Under the pieces are notes generated by a model. It had not been told where the DNA came from, searched no databases, and was given only the letters and a program-made list of their open reading frames with translations. 64,000 nt of DNA from Brumimicrobium oceani (GTDB taxonomy: Bacteria; Bacteroidota; Bacteroidia; Flavobacteriales_D; Crocinitomicaceae). The DNA lies in assembly GCF_003143775.1 (NCBI RefSeq), contig NZ_QFRJ01000007.1, forward strand, positions 1 through 64,000, given 5' to 3'. Below are positions 51,121 through 59,956 of this stretch, piece by piece; position 1 is the first letter of the stretch, and every line of letters starts with the position of its first letter. Both the position numbers and the translations under genes were made by a program.

Positions 51121-52410
51121 ATGAAACGTTCAAATTCTGAAAAGTTATATAAAAAAGCATTAGAATATTTCCCTGGAGGAGTAAATTCTCCAGTGCGTGC
51201 TTTCAAGGCAGTAGAAGGTGCTCCATTATTTATAAAAAAAGGGAAAGGTCCTTATATTTGGGATGAGGATGAAAATCAATTCATCGACTTTTGTTGTAGT
51301 TTTGGACCGCTTATTTTAGGACATGCGCACCCAGATGTGCATAAAAACATCGTAGATAACTTGTCCAACGGAACTACTTTTGGTGCACCTACAAAATTGG
51401 AAAGCGAGTTAGCAGAAATCATTATTTCACGAAATCCGTACATTGATAAAATTAGATTTGTGAGTTCAGGAACCGAGGCAGTCATGTCGGGTGTTCGTTT
51501 AGCACGTGGTTTTACTGGACGAAATAAAATTTTGAAGTTTGAGGGTTGTTACCACGGGCATGTGGATTCTCTTATGGTGAATGCCGGATCTGGATTGGTG
51601 ACTTTTGGTGAGAGTTCAAGTGCGGGTATCCCTGAAGATGTCGTGGCAGATACAATCGTAATTCCTTTGAATGACGTAAATGCCTTGGAAATTGCTTTTG
51701 AAAAGTATGCCCACGAATTGGCCTGTGTAATTATTGAACCTATCCCAGCAAATAATGGATTATTACTTCAGGAAAAATCTTTCTTATTGAAATTGCGTGA
51801 AATGTGCACAGAACACAATGTTTTATTATTTTTCGATGAGGTAATTTCTGGATTCCGTGTTGCATTTTCGGGTGCAGCAGAGTATTATGACATTACTCCG
51901 GATATTGTTTCTTACGGGAAAATTATTGGTGGTGGACTACCTGTTGGAGCTTATGGCGCGAAAAAACACATTATGCAAAGTGTTTCACCAGATGGACCAG
52001 TTTATCAAGCAGGAACTTTAAGCGGAAACCCAGTGGCGATGGCTGCAGGAATAGCGCAATTGAATATTTGTTCGAAGCCTGGTTTTTACGAAGACCAAGA
52101 AATGCGTACTAAAACAATGGTGGAAAGCGTAAATAGTTATGCGAAAGAAAAAGGCTATGATTTTAAACTTGTTACCATAGGTTCTATTTTCTGGATCGCT
52201 TTTGCTGATGACACAACAATAAGAAGTGCATCTCAAATTAACACAGATATGACTCCGTTTAAAAAATTGCATAAAGCACTTTTAGAACGAAGTGTTTACG
52301 TTGGACCAAGCGGATATGAAGTTGGGTTCGTGTCGCAAGTTCACACAAAAGAGGTTCTTGAAAATGCTGCACAGCAGTTTAAGAATGCTTTGGATGAGGT
52401 GTTTGGGTAA
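51121..52410 (+). CDS. hemL: Glutamate-1-semialdehyde 2,1-aminomutase
   Basis: The 429-residue PLP enzyme makes 5-aminolevulinate from glutamate-1-semialdehyde in the C5 haem pathway. An in-frame TTG 9 nt upstream is less likely than the ATG. The opening YFPGGVNSPVRAFKAVEG is classic HemL. The Schiff-base lysine lies in SYGKIIGGGLPVGAYG (about 266), and FDEVISGFRVAF is intact. Length is standard. No hemA is next to it. Confidence 0.95.
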   Translation: MKRSNSEKLYKKALEYFPGGVNSPVRAFKAVEGAPLFIKKGKGPYIWDEDENQFIDFCCSFGPLILGHAHPDVHKNIVDNLSNGTTFGAPTKLESELAEIIISRNPYIDKIRFVSSGTEAVMSGVRLARGFTGRNKILKFEGCYHGHVDSLMVNAGSGLVTFGESSSAGIPEDVVADTIVIPLNDVNALEIAFEKYAHELACVIIEPIPANNGLLLQEKSFLLKLREMCTEHNVLLFFDEVISGFRVAFSGAAEYYDITPDIVSYGKIIGGGLPVGAYGAKKHIMQSVSPDGPVYQAGTLSGNPVAMAAGIAQLNICSKPGFYEDQEMRTKTMVESVNSYAKEKGYDFKLVTIGSIFWIAFADDTTIRSASQINTDMTPFKKLHKALLERSVYVGPSGYEVGFVSQVHTKEVLENAAQQFKNALDEVFG

Positions 52411-52477
52411 AATTTTTCGATGAATGTTTTTTTATCACCTTGTGGAGGCGCAATGCCATTTTTTGGCAGCGCAATGC

Positions 52478-52517
52478 CACCGTGTAGCGGCGCAATGCAT
52501 TGCGCCGCTACACGGTG
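52478..52517. terminator. Perfect 40-nt palindrome (REP family GTAGCGGCGCAATG)
   Basis: CACCGTGTAGCGGCGCAATG and its exact complement abut with no loop. The left part 52441-52477 contains two earlier partial copies, GGAGGCGCAATGCC and GGCAGCGCAATGCC. The outer TTTTTATCACC / GGTGATAAAAA also pair, so the full element is about 100 nt. It lies between convergent hemL and the HAD gene, like the 42-nt palindrome at 37212. Confidence 0.85.
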
Positions 52518-53173
52518 ATAAAAACATTTAACAATTCCCCTAAATTATCTACTTGTAAATCAGCCACTTTCAATTGCTCTGTAATCTCATGTGTTCCATC
52601 GGGAACTGCTACAACATTCATTTTTGCAGCTTTTCCTGCGATAACTCCATTTAGAGAATCTTCTATCACCAAACAGTTTTGTGGCTCGCTTTTTAACAAC
52701 TTTGCAGTTTCAATATATACTTCTGGATGGGGCTTTCCATAAGTGCAATTTTGCGCAGAAAGAGTTGCATCAAAAAAATGGGTAATTCCTAGTTTTTCAA
52801 GACTGGTGTCAATTAAAATCTGAAATGATGAACTCGCTAAACCGATTTTCATTCCTTTGGATTTAAAGAATTCTAGAATTTCAACAACGCCTTTCATGGG
52901 TTGACCATGGGCTTTTATTCCGTTGACCATTTCGTTCATGATTTCATCAACGACTTGGGCTTTCGTTTTGTTTTTCCACGGATATTTTTCGAACCAATAA
53001 TCTATCACTTCGTCAATTCTTAATCCGACAGTTTTTTCGCCGCCAACAGCCATAAAATCAATTCCAATGCTAGCAAATACTTTTATTTCAGCAGCTTTCC
53101 ATAATGGCTCTGAGTCAATTAGAACTCCGTCCATGTCGAAGATTACGGTGTCTATATTTTTGAAATCCATCAT
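52508..53173 (-). CDS. HAD-superfamily sugar phosphatase/phosphoglucomutase-like
   Basis: The 221-residue protein has HAD motif I IFDMDGVLID (residues 11-20), motif II KIGLASSSFQ, the conserved Lys in NCTYGKPHPEVYIETAKLL and motif IV DSLNGVIAGKAA. Its cap is helical, type C1, as in the HxpB/YniC-like 2-deoxyglucose-6-phosphatase and beta-phosphoglucomutase group. Substrate is not known. The ATG overlaps the TGA of the upstream gene (ATGA), so the two are translationally coupled. Confidence 0.88.
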   Translation of the reverse strand: MMDFKNIDTVIFDMDGVLIDSEPLWKAAEIKVFASIGIDFMAVGGEKTVGLRIDEVIDYWFEKYPWKNKTKAQVVDEIMNEMVNGIKAHGQPMKGVVEILEFFKSKGMKIGLASSSFQILIDTSLEKLGITHFFDATLSAQNCTYGKPHPEVYIETAKLLKSEPQNCLVIEDSLNGVIAGKAAKMNVVAVPDGTHEITEQLKVADLQVDNLGELLNVFITV

Positions 53174-54018
53174 TTTTTTAGCTTATATAAATAGTTACTC
53201 GTAAAGATTCCAGATTCATTTTCATCGGTCAAATAAATATGTTTTTTGTCCACAGCAATTCCTTCTTTTTGCGTCCATGAGTCGTGTAAATATTCCTTTT
53301 TCTGAACCCATTTTTCATTTTCATATTTATACATGTACAGTTTAGCATAGGTTAGGATATATAATTCATCTTGATTATAAAAAGCTGCATCTGTTATACT
53401 TTCCTCACGCCAATTTGTAGCGGGCAAATGCAAGTTTGTAAGCAGTTTTGCCTCATATTCGCCAGGAACTAGAGGTAAAGAGTAAATCTTAGAAATCCCA
53501 TCAAAGGGCACGGTTCTGTTTTTGGTGAAAATCAGCAATTCACTTTCGCCCAAAACATTTTCTTTCACAACCATCGCTTCTGCATCGTAATAAAGTTGAG
53601 CTTCTTCTGGCGGAAAATTTGATTGTTCAGGATAATGAAATGAAATCTTTTCGGCTTCCACACTTTTGTTATTTAAAACCTCGTCTATTCTTACTTTGTA
53701 AACAACCAGATCTTTACGTTTATTTTCATTGTTTCCAATATCACCGATGTACAAAAACTCTTTCCCATCGTAAGCCATTGCTTCCCAATCTACATTTGTA
53801 GCATTTCTTAAAACACATGAATGCTTGATTTTACCTTTCTTATTAAAAACTAAAATTTTTGCTTTGTTCCCAGAATCATTCAATGATAGGAAAGAGCATT
53901 TATGTTTTATAAGTGCAGAGCTTTCAACCAAAGCGGGAGGTAAAGAGGCTATTTTATTCTGAGAATGACTTGTACAAGCAAAAAGAAAAAAAACGCTGAG
54001 TATCCAGAATTTGTACAT
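53170..54018 (-). CDS. Beta-propeller-like lipoprotein or secreted protein
   Basis: The product is about 282 residues from ATG 54018; an earlier in-frame start is unlikely because the signal begins MYKFWILSVFFLFACTSHSQ, with FLFAC as a plausible lipobox. Strand-loop repeats such as VDWEAMAYDGKEFLYIGDIG and NRTVPFDGISKIYSLPLVPG, TNWREESITDAAFYNQDELY and KHIYLTDENESG recur through the protein and suggest a beta-propeller. The DWEAMA / EESITDAA / EGIAVD sequence repeats are found in SdiA-regulated/phytase-like Bacteroidota proteins. Coupled to the HAD gene downstream. Confidence 0.68.
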   Translation of the reverse strand: MYKFWILSVFFLFACTSHSQNKIASLPPALVESSALIKHKCSFLSLNDSGNKAKILVFNKKGKIKHSCVLRNATNVDWEAMAYDGKEFLYIGDIGNNENKRKDLVVYKVRIDEVLNNKSVEAEKISFHYPEQSNFPPEEAQLYYDAEAMVVKENVLGESELLIFTKNRTVPFDGISKIYSLPLVPGEYEAKLLTNLHLPATNWREESITDAAFYNQDELYILTYAKLYMYKYENEKWVQKKEYLHDSWTQKEGIAVDKKHIYLTDENESGIFTSNYLYKLKK

Positions 54019-54159
54019 ATTGATTTGTTTGAATTTGAGCATATTCCTACAATAATAAGAAAAGATAGGGCTTAAAACAACACTTTTTATTTTGCGAATA
54101 TTCATAATTAAACTTTAGAATTATATACCTTTATATTTAAATTTCAGAAGAGCTCAAAA

Positions 54160-55422
54160 ATGATGCAGCCAGGTGCAAAAAATTGGATTGATAAATATTT
54201 CTCATTAATTAATGAAGGCGTAATTGATATTAACTCAATTGCTCAACCAAGTTATGTTTCCAAGGAAAACTTCTTGCACAATGTTTTCTTTAATTCTGGA
54301 ATTGTTTTTGGTTTTCCGAGTGAGTTCCTGTTTTTTAAAGGTGAAACTTCTAAAAAGTGGACAAGCGATGAAAAAACTACGTTTCTGCTATTTGAATGCC
54401 TACTCCTTGTTTATCTTTCTGAGAAGAAAACTGTAAATAAAGAAGAGTTCGTAGCTTCTCTTTTGGTCTTTTATGAGCAGTACAATAGCACTGTTTCCAT
54501 TAACGTGCTTAAACTTTTATTCAAAGAAAAAGACGTCATCAAGTTAGAAGGGATTCTTAAAAGGCGAGTTCACCTAAAGAAAACAATCAGTAATCAATTG
54601 TGGGTAAACTACCTTAATAATAGCCTTGTTTATTTGGATGTTTTGGCCTTTCGATCGTTTCTAATCAATCAAAAACAACTCAAGGAAAGTTATGATGCTT
54701 TTCTTTTGGGGGCTTTAAATACGATTGGTGTAATGTCAAGGGTTGATCATAAAATTGCTGAAATAGAAGATCAAATTCTAACCGTTTATCTTGCTTCTGC
54801 AAACATGGACGATAGCAGTAGAAAAGCCTTTAAACAAAAGTTAGCCAACGAGGAAATCTACATTGAAGACATCGTTTTACCAGACGAAAATGATGATTTG
54901 TATAAGTTTTACCTTGTGGATATGGCCGTGCTAACAGTGCATTCTGATTTATCGGCAATGAGTGAAGAAATCGTTTACCTCTATAAATTGTGTAAGCACT
55001 TAAATGTTGATAACGAACAAATGGAACGTTCAATTATCATGATTGAGCGGTTTGTAATGGCCAATAATCACCAAATAACTTTTCTACAAGAACGTTCTTC
55101 TTATGAGCAATTGTATGGGAATTTTTCTAAACGATGGATTAAAATTCTCGGAAGAAACAAGGATAAATTCATTGAAGAATTAAGAGAAAGTAAGGAGTTA
55201 ATTAGTCTGGTGAATAAGTCTTTTACGCAAGAATTAAATTCTGAAGAAAAAGAGAAAGTAAAAGCTCAATTTAAAGATTTAGCAAAATCATTACCGGCAC
55301 TGGCTATTTTTATGCTGCCTGGAGGATTGATTTTATTGCCGCTAATTTTAAAGATTATTCCAGATTTAATTCCTTCAGCTTTTAAAGAAAATGAAGTGGA
55401 GAGGGGGAATGATAAATTGTAA
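54160..55422 (+). CDS. LETM1-like domain protein
   Basis: The 420-residue protein starts MMQPGAKNWIDKYFSLINEG. It is mainly helical, and its C-terminal end LPALAIFMLPGGLILLPLIL followed by KIIPDLIPSAF matches the LETM1-like transmembrane/ribosome-binding module, which in mitochondria supports ion exchange at the inner membrane. Bacteroidota homologues are widespread but uncharacterised. It stands alone. Helix 1-350 resembles no other family I can name. Confidence 0.75.
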   Translation: MMQPGAKNWIDKYFSLINEGVIDINSIAQPSYVSKENFLHNVFFNSGIVFGFPSEFLFFKGETSKKWTSDEKTTFLLFECLLLVYLSEKKTVNKEEFVASLLVFYEQYNSTVSINVLKLLFKEKDVIKLEGILKRRVHLKKTISNQLWVNYLNNSLVYLDVLAFRSFLINQKQLKESYDAFLLGALNTIGVMSRVDHKIAEIEDQILTVYLASANMDDSSRKAFKQKLANEEIYIEDIVLPDENDDLYKFYLVDMAVLTVHSDLSAMSEEIVYLYKLCKHLNVDNEQMERSIIMIERFVMANNHQITFLQERSSYEQLYGNFSKRWIKILGRNKDKFIEELRESKELISLVNKSFTQELNSEEKEKVKAQFKDLAKSLPALAIFMLPGGLILLPLILKIIPDLIPSAFKENEVERGNDKL

Positions 55423-55706
55423 TTGATTAACCAAGTGTGGTGTTTAAACTCTACTGACGTCTAGTGTTTATGGCGGTTTAACCACGAAGTAGGCACAAGT
55501 TCGTAGAGTTTAGAGCAAGCGAAAAGGAAATGCCAATTGATCTCGCCTCAGTACTCAATACTCACACTCAGTGCTGTAACCACAAAGGTTTTTTGGTTGT
55601 TATGAATGGATCTAAAAATCGTTGAAATTCAAAGCCCTGGGCGTTAGAAATTAATGATTAAACATTATTTTTCAGCCCTACAACGTTAATAATTAAACCT
55701 TGATCA
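55423..55706. other. Gene-free stretch with AT-rich repeat
   Basis: Around 55645-55715, TTAATGATTAAACATTATTT and AACGTTAATAATTAAACC match the reverse of the repeat near 4560 and the copy near 58455. Nothing else is recognised. Confidence 0.4.
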
Positions 55707-56240
55707 TTAAGATTGAACGCTTTTTACCGTCAATATAGCATCCTCAACTCCATCTTTAGACAAACCATTGCTGCTTGATTCGAATAAGTAATTTATTCCA
55801 TCAATTTCATGTTGTGCCGCTGTGTGATAAGTTACTTTACTTGTTCCAGTTGTTAAGGTGTAAACCACAAAATCCTCTTCTTTCTCTATGAAATCAACAG
55901 TTTCCGTGTGATTATTTAATTTTTTGAGGTATTTCTCAAACCCGTTTTCTGTTCCCCAATCCATAATTGAAACATAAGTTTGTTTCCCCATTTTTAAATT
56001 CCAAACATAAGTGTCTAGTTGGTGCAGCACTGTTGCTCTTTCGTTTTTAGGAACCAATAAATTTGCATTGAGTTCATAAGGACGTAAATCAAATCTTACG
56101 AAATTATCTACATCTTCGGTTGAATTTGAGTTCTCTGTATTAGCATTTAATTCTGAATCCTCTGCTGAACTTTCTTCTTTGCAACTTGAGAAAATTAAAC
56201 TCAAAGCAATTAAAACAAGGATTAAATATATCTGTTTCAT
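55707..56240 (-). CDS. Lipoprotein of unknown function
   Basis: The 177-residue protein has a lipobox LIFSSC (Cys near 20) after MKQIYLILVLIALSLIFSS, then an acidic low-complexity linker (SSAEDSELNANTENSN) and a compact domain with FDLRPYELNANLLVPKNE and TYHTAAQHEIDGINYLFESS. No family recognised. It is monocistronic. Confidence 0.65.
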   Translation of the reverse strand: MKQIYLILVLIALSLIFSSCKEESSAEDSELNANTENSNSTEDVDNFVRFDLRPYELNANLLVPKNERATVLHQLDTYVWNLKMGKQTYVSIMDWGTENGFEKYLKKLNNHTETVDFIEKEEDFVVYTLTTGTSKVTYHTAAQHEIDGINYLFESSSNGLSKDGVEDAILTVKSVQS

Positions 56241-56344
56241 TTTTTTAATTTTCTGAAAGCCGAAATTACATTATTTCAATGCGAATATCGACTCATGGAT
56301 TTATAAAGACCAAACTGAAGAAGTGATAAAGATTCCATTCCTAT

Positions 56345-57004
56345 TTATTTCTCCTTTGGGAAAAACACTTTTTGACGAATTAAAACATAAATCATTCCAC
56401 ATGAAATGGCAAAATCTGCAACGTTCCAAATTGCTGGAAACACTTGTCCGCCGCCTAGCCATGGAACCCATGTTGGCCATGTAACTCTGAATTGAAACAT
56501 ATCAACTACGTTTCCAAACAGAAATCCGCGGTGACGAACTTCTACCATTTCAGTGTAGCCAAAATAGGAACATTCTTCAAATATTCCTGACCCTTCTACT
56601 TGATTGTAGGAAATACAAGGATCAAAATAATCTCTAAAAATGAAATCGTAAAACATCGAATCGAATAGGTTTCCTGTGGCTCCAGCGAGAACTAATGCTG
56701 CAACGATAAAAAACTCCATTTTTACTTCTGGTTTTTTGATTTGCTTTAGAATGTAATAAATGATCGCACCAATGGCCACAATACGAAATATGGAAAGCGT
56801 GAGTTTCCCCCACATTCCACCTCCGAGTTGCGTTCCGAAGGCCATTCCTTGGTTTTCAACAAAGTTTAAATAAAGCCAATTACCAACTAGCGGCACGCTC
56901 GGATCATCGAAAGCAAAGCTGGTTTTGACCCAGATTTTAACCACCTGATCTATGATCAAAACCAAAAGAACTAAACCGAATGTAATTAAATAGCGTTTTC
57001 TCAA
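56345..57004 (-). CDS. lspA: Signal peptidase II (lipoprotein signal peptidase)
   Basis: The 219-residue membrane enzyme cleaves lipoprotein signal peptides after lipid modification; many substrates (for example the OmpA-like and GDPD lipoproteins) are in this window. It has four transmembrane helices and catalytic Asp residues in GNLFDSMFYD (about 115) and WNVADFAISCG (about 191). A loop insertion of about 45 residues lies between them, making it longer than the usual 160. The start is TTG 57004: the frame has TAA just upstream and no ATG nearby. It follows dksA by 11 nt. Confidence 0.93.
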   Translation of the reverse strand: MRKRYLITFGLVLLVLIIDQVVKIWVKTSFAFDDPSVPLVGNWLYLNFVENQGMAFGTQLGGGMWGKLTLSIFRIVAIGAIIYYILKQIKKPEVKMEFFIVAALVLAGATGNLFDSMFYDFIFRDYFDPCISYNQVEGSGIFEECSYFGYTEMVEVRHRGFLFGNVVDMFQFRVTWPTWVPWLGGGQVFPAIWNVADFAISCGMIYVLIRQKVFFPKEK

Positions 57005-57015
57005 ACCTTAATTAT

Positions 57016-57399
57016 TTAAGAGTCTTGTGCGTTCTTTGCTTCTATGCTCAAAGTGGCATGAGGAACCAATTTCAATCTCTCTTTACGAATTAATTTTCCA
57101 GTTGCTCTACAAATACCGTAAGTTTTATTTTCAATTCTAATTAAAGCGTTTTTCAAAGCTGTAATGAATTTTTCTTGACGCAAAGCCAATTGCGCCATTT
57201 CCTCTCGCGATAAAGTGTCAGAACCGTCTTCCATCATGTTGAATGAACGTCCTGTATCATCCGTTCCGTGGTCATCTTTATGAGAAAGTGAGTTCTTTAA
57301 TATCTGTAAGTCTTCTGTTGCTTCGACTAATTTGCTGTCAATAATTTCCTTGAATTCTTGTAAATCTTCGTCTGAGAATCTTGTCTTTTCTTTTGCCAT
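57016..57399 (-). CDS. dksA: DksA/TraR-type RNA polymerase regulator
   Basis: The 127-residue protein has an N-terminal coiled coil (about 1-75; FSDEDLQEFKEIIDSKLVEA) and a C-terminal segment YGICRATGKLIRKERLKLVP with HATLSIEAK, the DksA zinc-finger position. Only one cysteine remains; the second pair is His or Leu, so the four-Cys finger is degenerate. That form is usual in Bacteroidota. It would bind RNA polymerase through the secondary channel, possibly with ppGpp. It is first in the operon dksA-lspA. Confidence 0.88.
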   Translation of the reverse strand: MAKEKTRFSDEDLQEFKEIIDSKLVEATEDLQILKNSLSHKDDHGTDDTGRSFNMMEDGSDTLSREEMAQLALRQEKFITALKNALIRIENKTYGICRATGKLIRKERLKLVPHATLSIEAKNAQDS

Positions 57400-57435
57400 A
57401 TTTATAATAGTTTAGATTTTGAATTTCACAATGAA

Positions 57436-57465
57436 CAAATATAATCGAATTTGGTTTTCAATCAA
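57436..57465 (-). promoter_or_regulatory. Promoter of dksA-lspA
   Basis: On the minus strand TTG (57463-57465), a 19-nt spacer and TATATTTG (57436-57443) form an ideal Bacteroidota promoter. The ATG is 37 nt downstream. Confidence 0.7.
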
Positions 57466-57533
57466 GTGCTTTTATCGATTGTGAAAAAGTATTTTTGTAA
57501 ATAATCGTTATTATAATGCAAATTCAAAGAAAT

Positions 57534-58166
57534 ATGGATGTTATAGATGCTTTAAATTGGAGGTATGCAGTAAAGAAGTTCGATGCTTCAAAGAAACTAT
57601 CGGAAGAACAAATTAGTCGTGTGAAAGAAGCTCTTCAGCTTACACCAACTTCAATGGGTTTACAATTGATGAAGTTTGTGATGGTGGAATCTGAAAGCAT
57701 TAAGAAGAAAATTACGCCAATTGCTTATAATCAACCGCAAATTGAAGATGCATCTCACCTGATAATTATGTGTCGAAAAACAGATGTTAAACCGGAAGAC
57801 ATCGATACATTTATTGAAACTGCTGCAAAAACTAACGAAATGGAAGTTTCAAATCAAGCGATGGTAGATTATGATAAATCTTTGCGTGTGAGTTTGTCCA
57901 TTCCTGAAGAGCAGCAAAAAGTTTGGATGGATAATCAAGTGTATATTGCCCTAGGAAACTTGATGACCGTTTGCGCAGTAGAAGGAATTGATGCTTGTCC
58001 GATGGAAGGTTTTAACAGGAAAAAATTAAATGAAGATTTAGGCTTTACAGATCAAAACCTCGATGCCGTTGTGATTTTTGCTTTGGGATATAGATCAGAA
58101 GAAGATTATAGGTTGAAATTCAAAAAAGTGCGCAGGCCCATGGATGATTTGTTTGAGACGATTTGA
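57534..58166 (+). CDS. NAD(P)H-dependent nitroreductase-family oxidoreductase
   Basis: The product is 210 residues from ATG 57534 (MDVIDALNWRYAVKKFD is the usual start; ATG 57516 adds 6). The FMN-binding RYAVKKFD near the N-terminus and the later DACPMEGFN and VVIFALGYRSEEDYRLKFKK are typical of NfsB/NemA-type nitroreductases. It forms homodimers with FMN and reduces quinones or nitro groups; substrate unknown. A TATTTTTG box at 57490 may be its -7. Confidence 0.88.
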   Translation: MDVIDALNWRYAVKKFDASKKLSEEQISRVKEALQLTPTSMGLQLMKFVMVESESIKKKITPIAYNQPQIEDASHLIIMCRKTDVKPEDIDTFIETAAKTNEMEVSNQAMVDYDKSLRVSLSIPEEQQKVWMDNQVYIALGNLMTVCAVEGIDACPMEGFNRKKLNEDLGFTDQNLDAVVIFALGYRSEEDYRLKFKKVRRPMDDLFETI

Positions 58167-58671
58167 TGTTTTTAGGCGGTAGGCTTTAAGCTGTATGCTT
58201 TAAGCTGTATGCTTTTATCTACATGTTGGATTTAGGATTCTGTTATCTTCAATAAGCTGGTCGACGGATAGCTATCATGCCGACTTAGCCTGTTGAAGGT
58301 ATTGTGAGTTTTCGAAAATAACAGTTAACAAAGAGTGATCAATCATTCAACTGTCTAACTAAGAAAATCCTTAACAATCCGCGTTCGAAGATTCGCGTCA
58401 TCCGCGTTCCATTACAGCGCAAACCCCGAGTAAAGCAGCCACCAAAACCACGTTAAACATTAATAATTAAACCTTAATCATTATCAAGCACAAACCCCAT
58501 CCCACCCAAGTCTTCGTATATTTTAACATTCTACCACCTTCAATATTCTTATTTTAGGGGCTTATAAAACTAATCTCAATTAAACTTGTTCTTAAAGTCT
58601 GTGATTTACCTAGCTTGAAGTGCTAGATGAGATTTACAGAATCAAGTTAAAAACACAATAAAAAATACCAA
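58167..58671. repeat. Repeat-rich intergenic region (GCTTTA half-iterons, CCGCG element, AT-rich phrase)
   Basis: From 58170 to 58213 GGCGGTAGGCTTTAAGCTGT and ATGCTTTAAGCTGTATGC are a left half-array of the four-helix iteron type at 19695. At 58375-58425 AATCCGCGTTCGAAGATTCG and TCCGCGTTCCATTACAGCGC repeat the dispersed element. At 58453-58487 AACATTAATAATTAAACCTT repeats the AT-rich phrase seen near 4560 and 55660. GATAGCTATC at about 58266 is a 10-bp palindrome. No gene is visible. Confidence 0.6.
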
Positions 58672-59832
58672 ATGAACAATTTCGAATATTACAATCCAAC
58701 AAAAGTTATCTTTGGAAAAGACACTTACGACCAAATTCCATCAAAAATAAAAGAGTCAACCGCTGGAAAACGAGTGATGATTACTTACGGTGGCGGAAGC
58801 ATTAAAAAGAACGGCGTTTATGATGCAGTAATGTCAGCGTTAAAAGACTATGAAGTAGTTGAGTTTTCTGGAATTGAAGCCAATCCGGAGTATGATACTT
58901 TAATGAAAGCCGTTGAACAAATCAAAGAAAACCCAGTTGATTTCGTTTTAGCTATTGGCGGTGGATCTGTAATTGATGGAACGAAGTTTATTGTTTCAGC
59001 AGCAAAATATGATGGGAATCCATGGGATGTTTTAACACAGAAAAAAGGGTGTAAATTTGAATATGCGCTTCCTTTTGGAACAGTTTTAACGCTTCCTGCA
59101 ACAGGTTCTGAAATGAATTCGGGAGCGGTAATTTCAAACAGCAGATTAAAAGAGAAAAGAACAATGGGCGGACCACAAGGCTTTCCTAAATTCTCATTTT
59201 TAGACCCAACTGTTGTGAAAACGCTACCAAAAAAGCAAATTGCTAACGGAATTGTTGATGCTTACATGCACACTTTGGAGCAGTACATGACCTATCCTTC
59301 TAATAATTTATTACAAGAAAGAATCGCTGAGGGAATTCTTGCCACCTTAATTGAAATTGGACCAAAAGTATTGGAAGACCCTGCCGATTATAAAGCAGCA
59401 AGTAACTTAATGTGGTGCGCCACTATGGCTTTGAACGGAACACTTAGAGCGGGTGTGGCATACGATTGGACAACTCACATGATTGGACATGAACTCACTG
59501 CTTTGCATGGAATTGATCATGCAAGAACATTGGCGATTATTGCCCCAAACTTGTACAAGGTGAAATTTGAAAATAAGAAGGAAAAACTAATTCAGTACGG
59601 TCAACGTATCTTCGGATTGGAAGGTTCTTGCGGCGAGGAAGCAATTCACAGAACCAAAACCTTTTTTGAATCTTTAGGGATAAAAACAAATCTTTCCGAC
59701 TACACGGATGACTATAAATCAACGCCAAAAATAATTAGAGAACGCTTTGAGGAAAGAGGCTGGGAAGCGATGGGTGAACGTAACGATCTAACGCCAATTG
59801 AAGCAGAAAAAATAGTTGAAATGAGTTTCTAA
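58672..59832 (+). CDS. Iron-containing alcohol dehydrogenase (butanol dehydrogenase/YqhD-like)
   Basis: The 386-residue protein is a group III metal-dependent ADH. It has the GGGSVIDGTKF cofactor loop (about 98), and metal ligands Asp in GIVDAYMHTLEQY (about 198) and His in AYDWTTHMIGHELTALHGID then HARTLAII. The family (BdhA/YqhD) reduces aldehydes with NADPH. The length matches (about 387). It is monocistronic; a physiological substrate is not clear. Confidence 0.9.
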   Translation: MNNFEYYNPTKVIFGKDTYDQIPSKIKESTAGKRVMITYGGGSIKKNGVYDAVMSALKDYEVVEFSGIEANPEYDTLMKAVEQIKENPVDFVLAIGGGSVIDGTKFIVSAAKYDGNPWDVLTQKKGCKFEYALPFGTVLTLPATGSEMNSGAVISNSRLKEKRTMGGPQGFPKFSFLDPTVVKTLPKKQIANGIVDAYMHTLEQYMTYPSNNLLQERIAEGILATLIEIGPKVLEDPADYKAASNLMWCATMALNGTLRAGVAYDWTTHMIGHELTALHGIDHARTLAIIAPNLYKVKFENKKEKLIQYGQRIFGLEGSCGEEAIHRTKTFFESLGIKTNLSDYTDDYKSTPKIIRERFEERGWEAMGERNDLTPIEAEKIVEMSF

Positions 59833-59956
59833 ATTGAAACATTTTGAGCACGCCTTGCGAATTTGAGCGCTTTAGTTTCGAATATTTGTAATTTAGTGAA
59901 AAGTAGCGAAACGGTTATCCTACTTTTCACTATTAATATTTTTAATACTTAATAAG

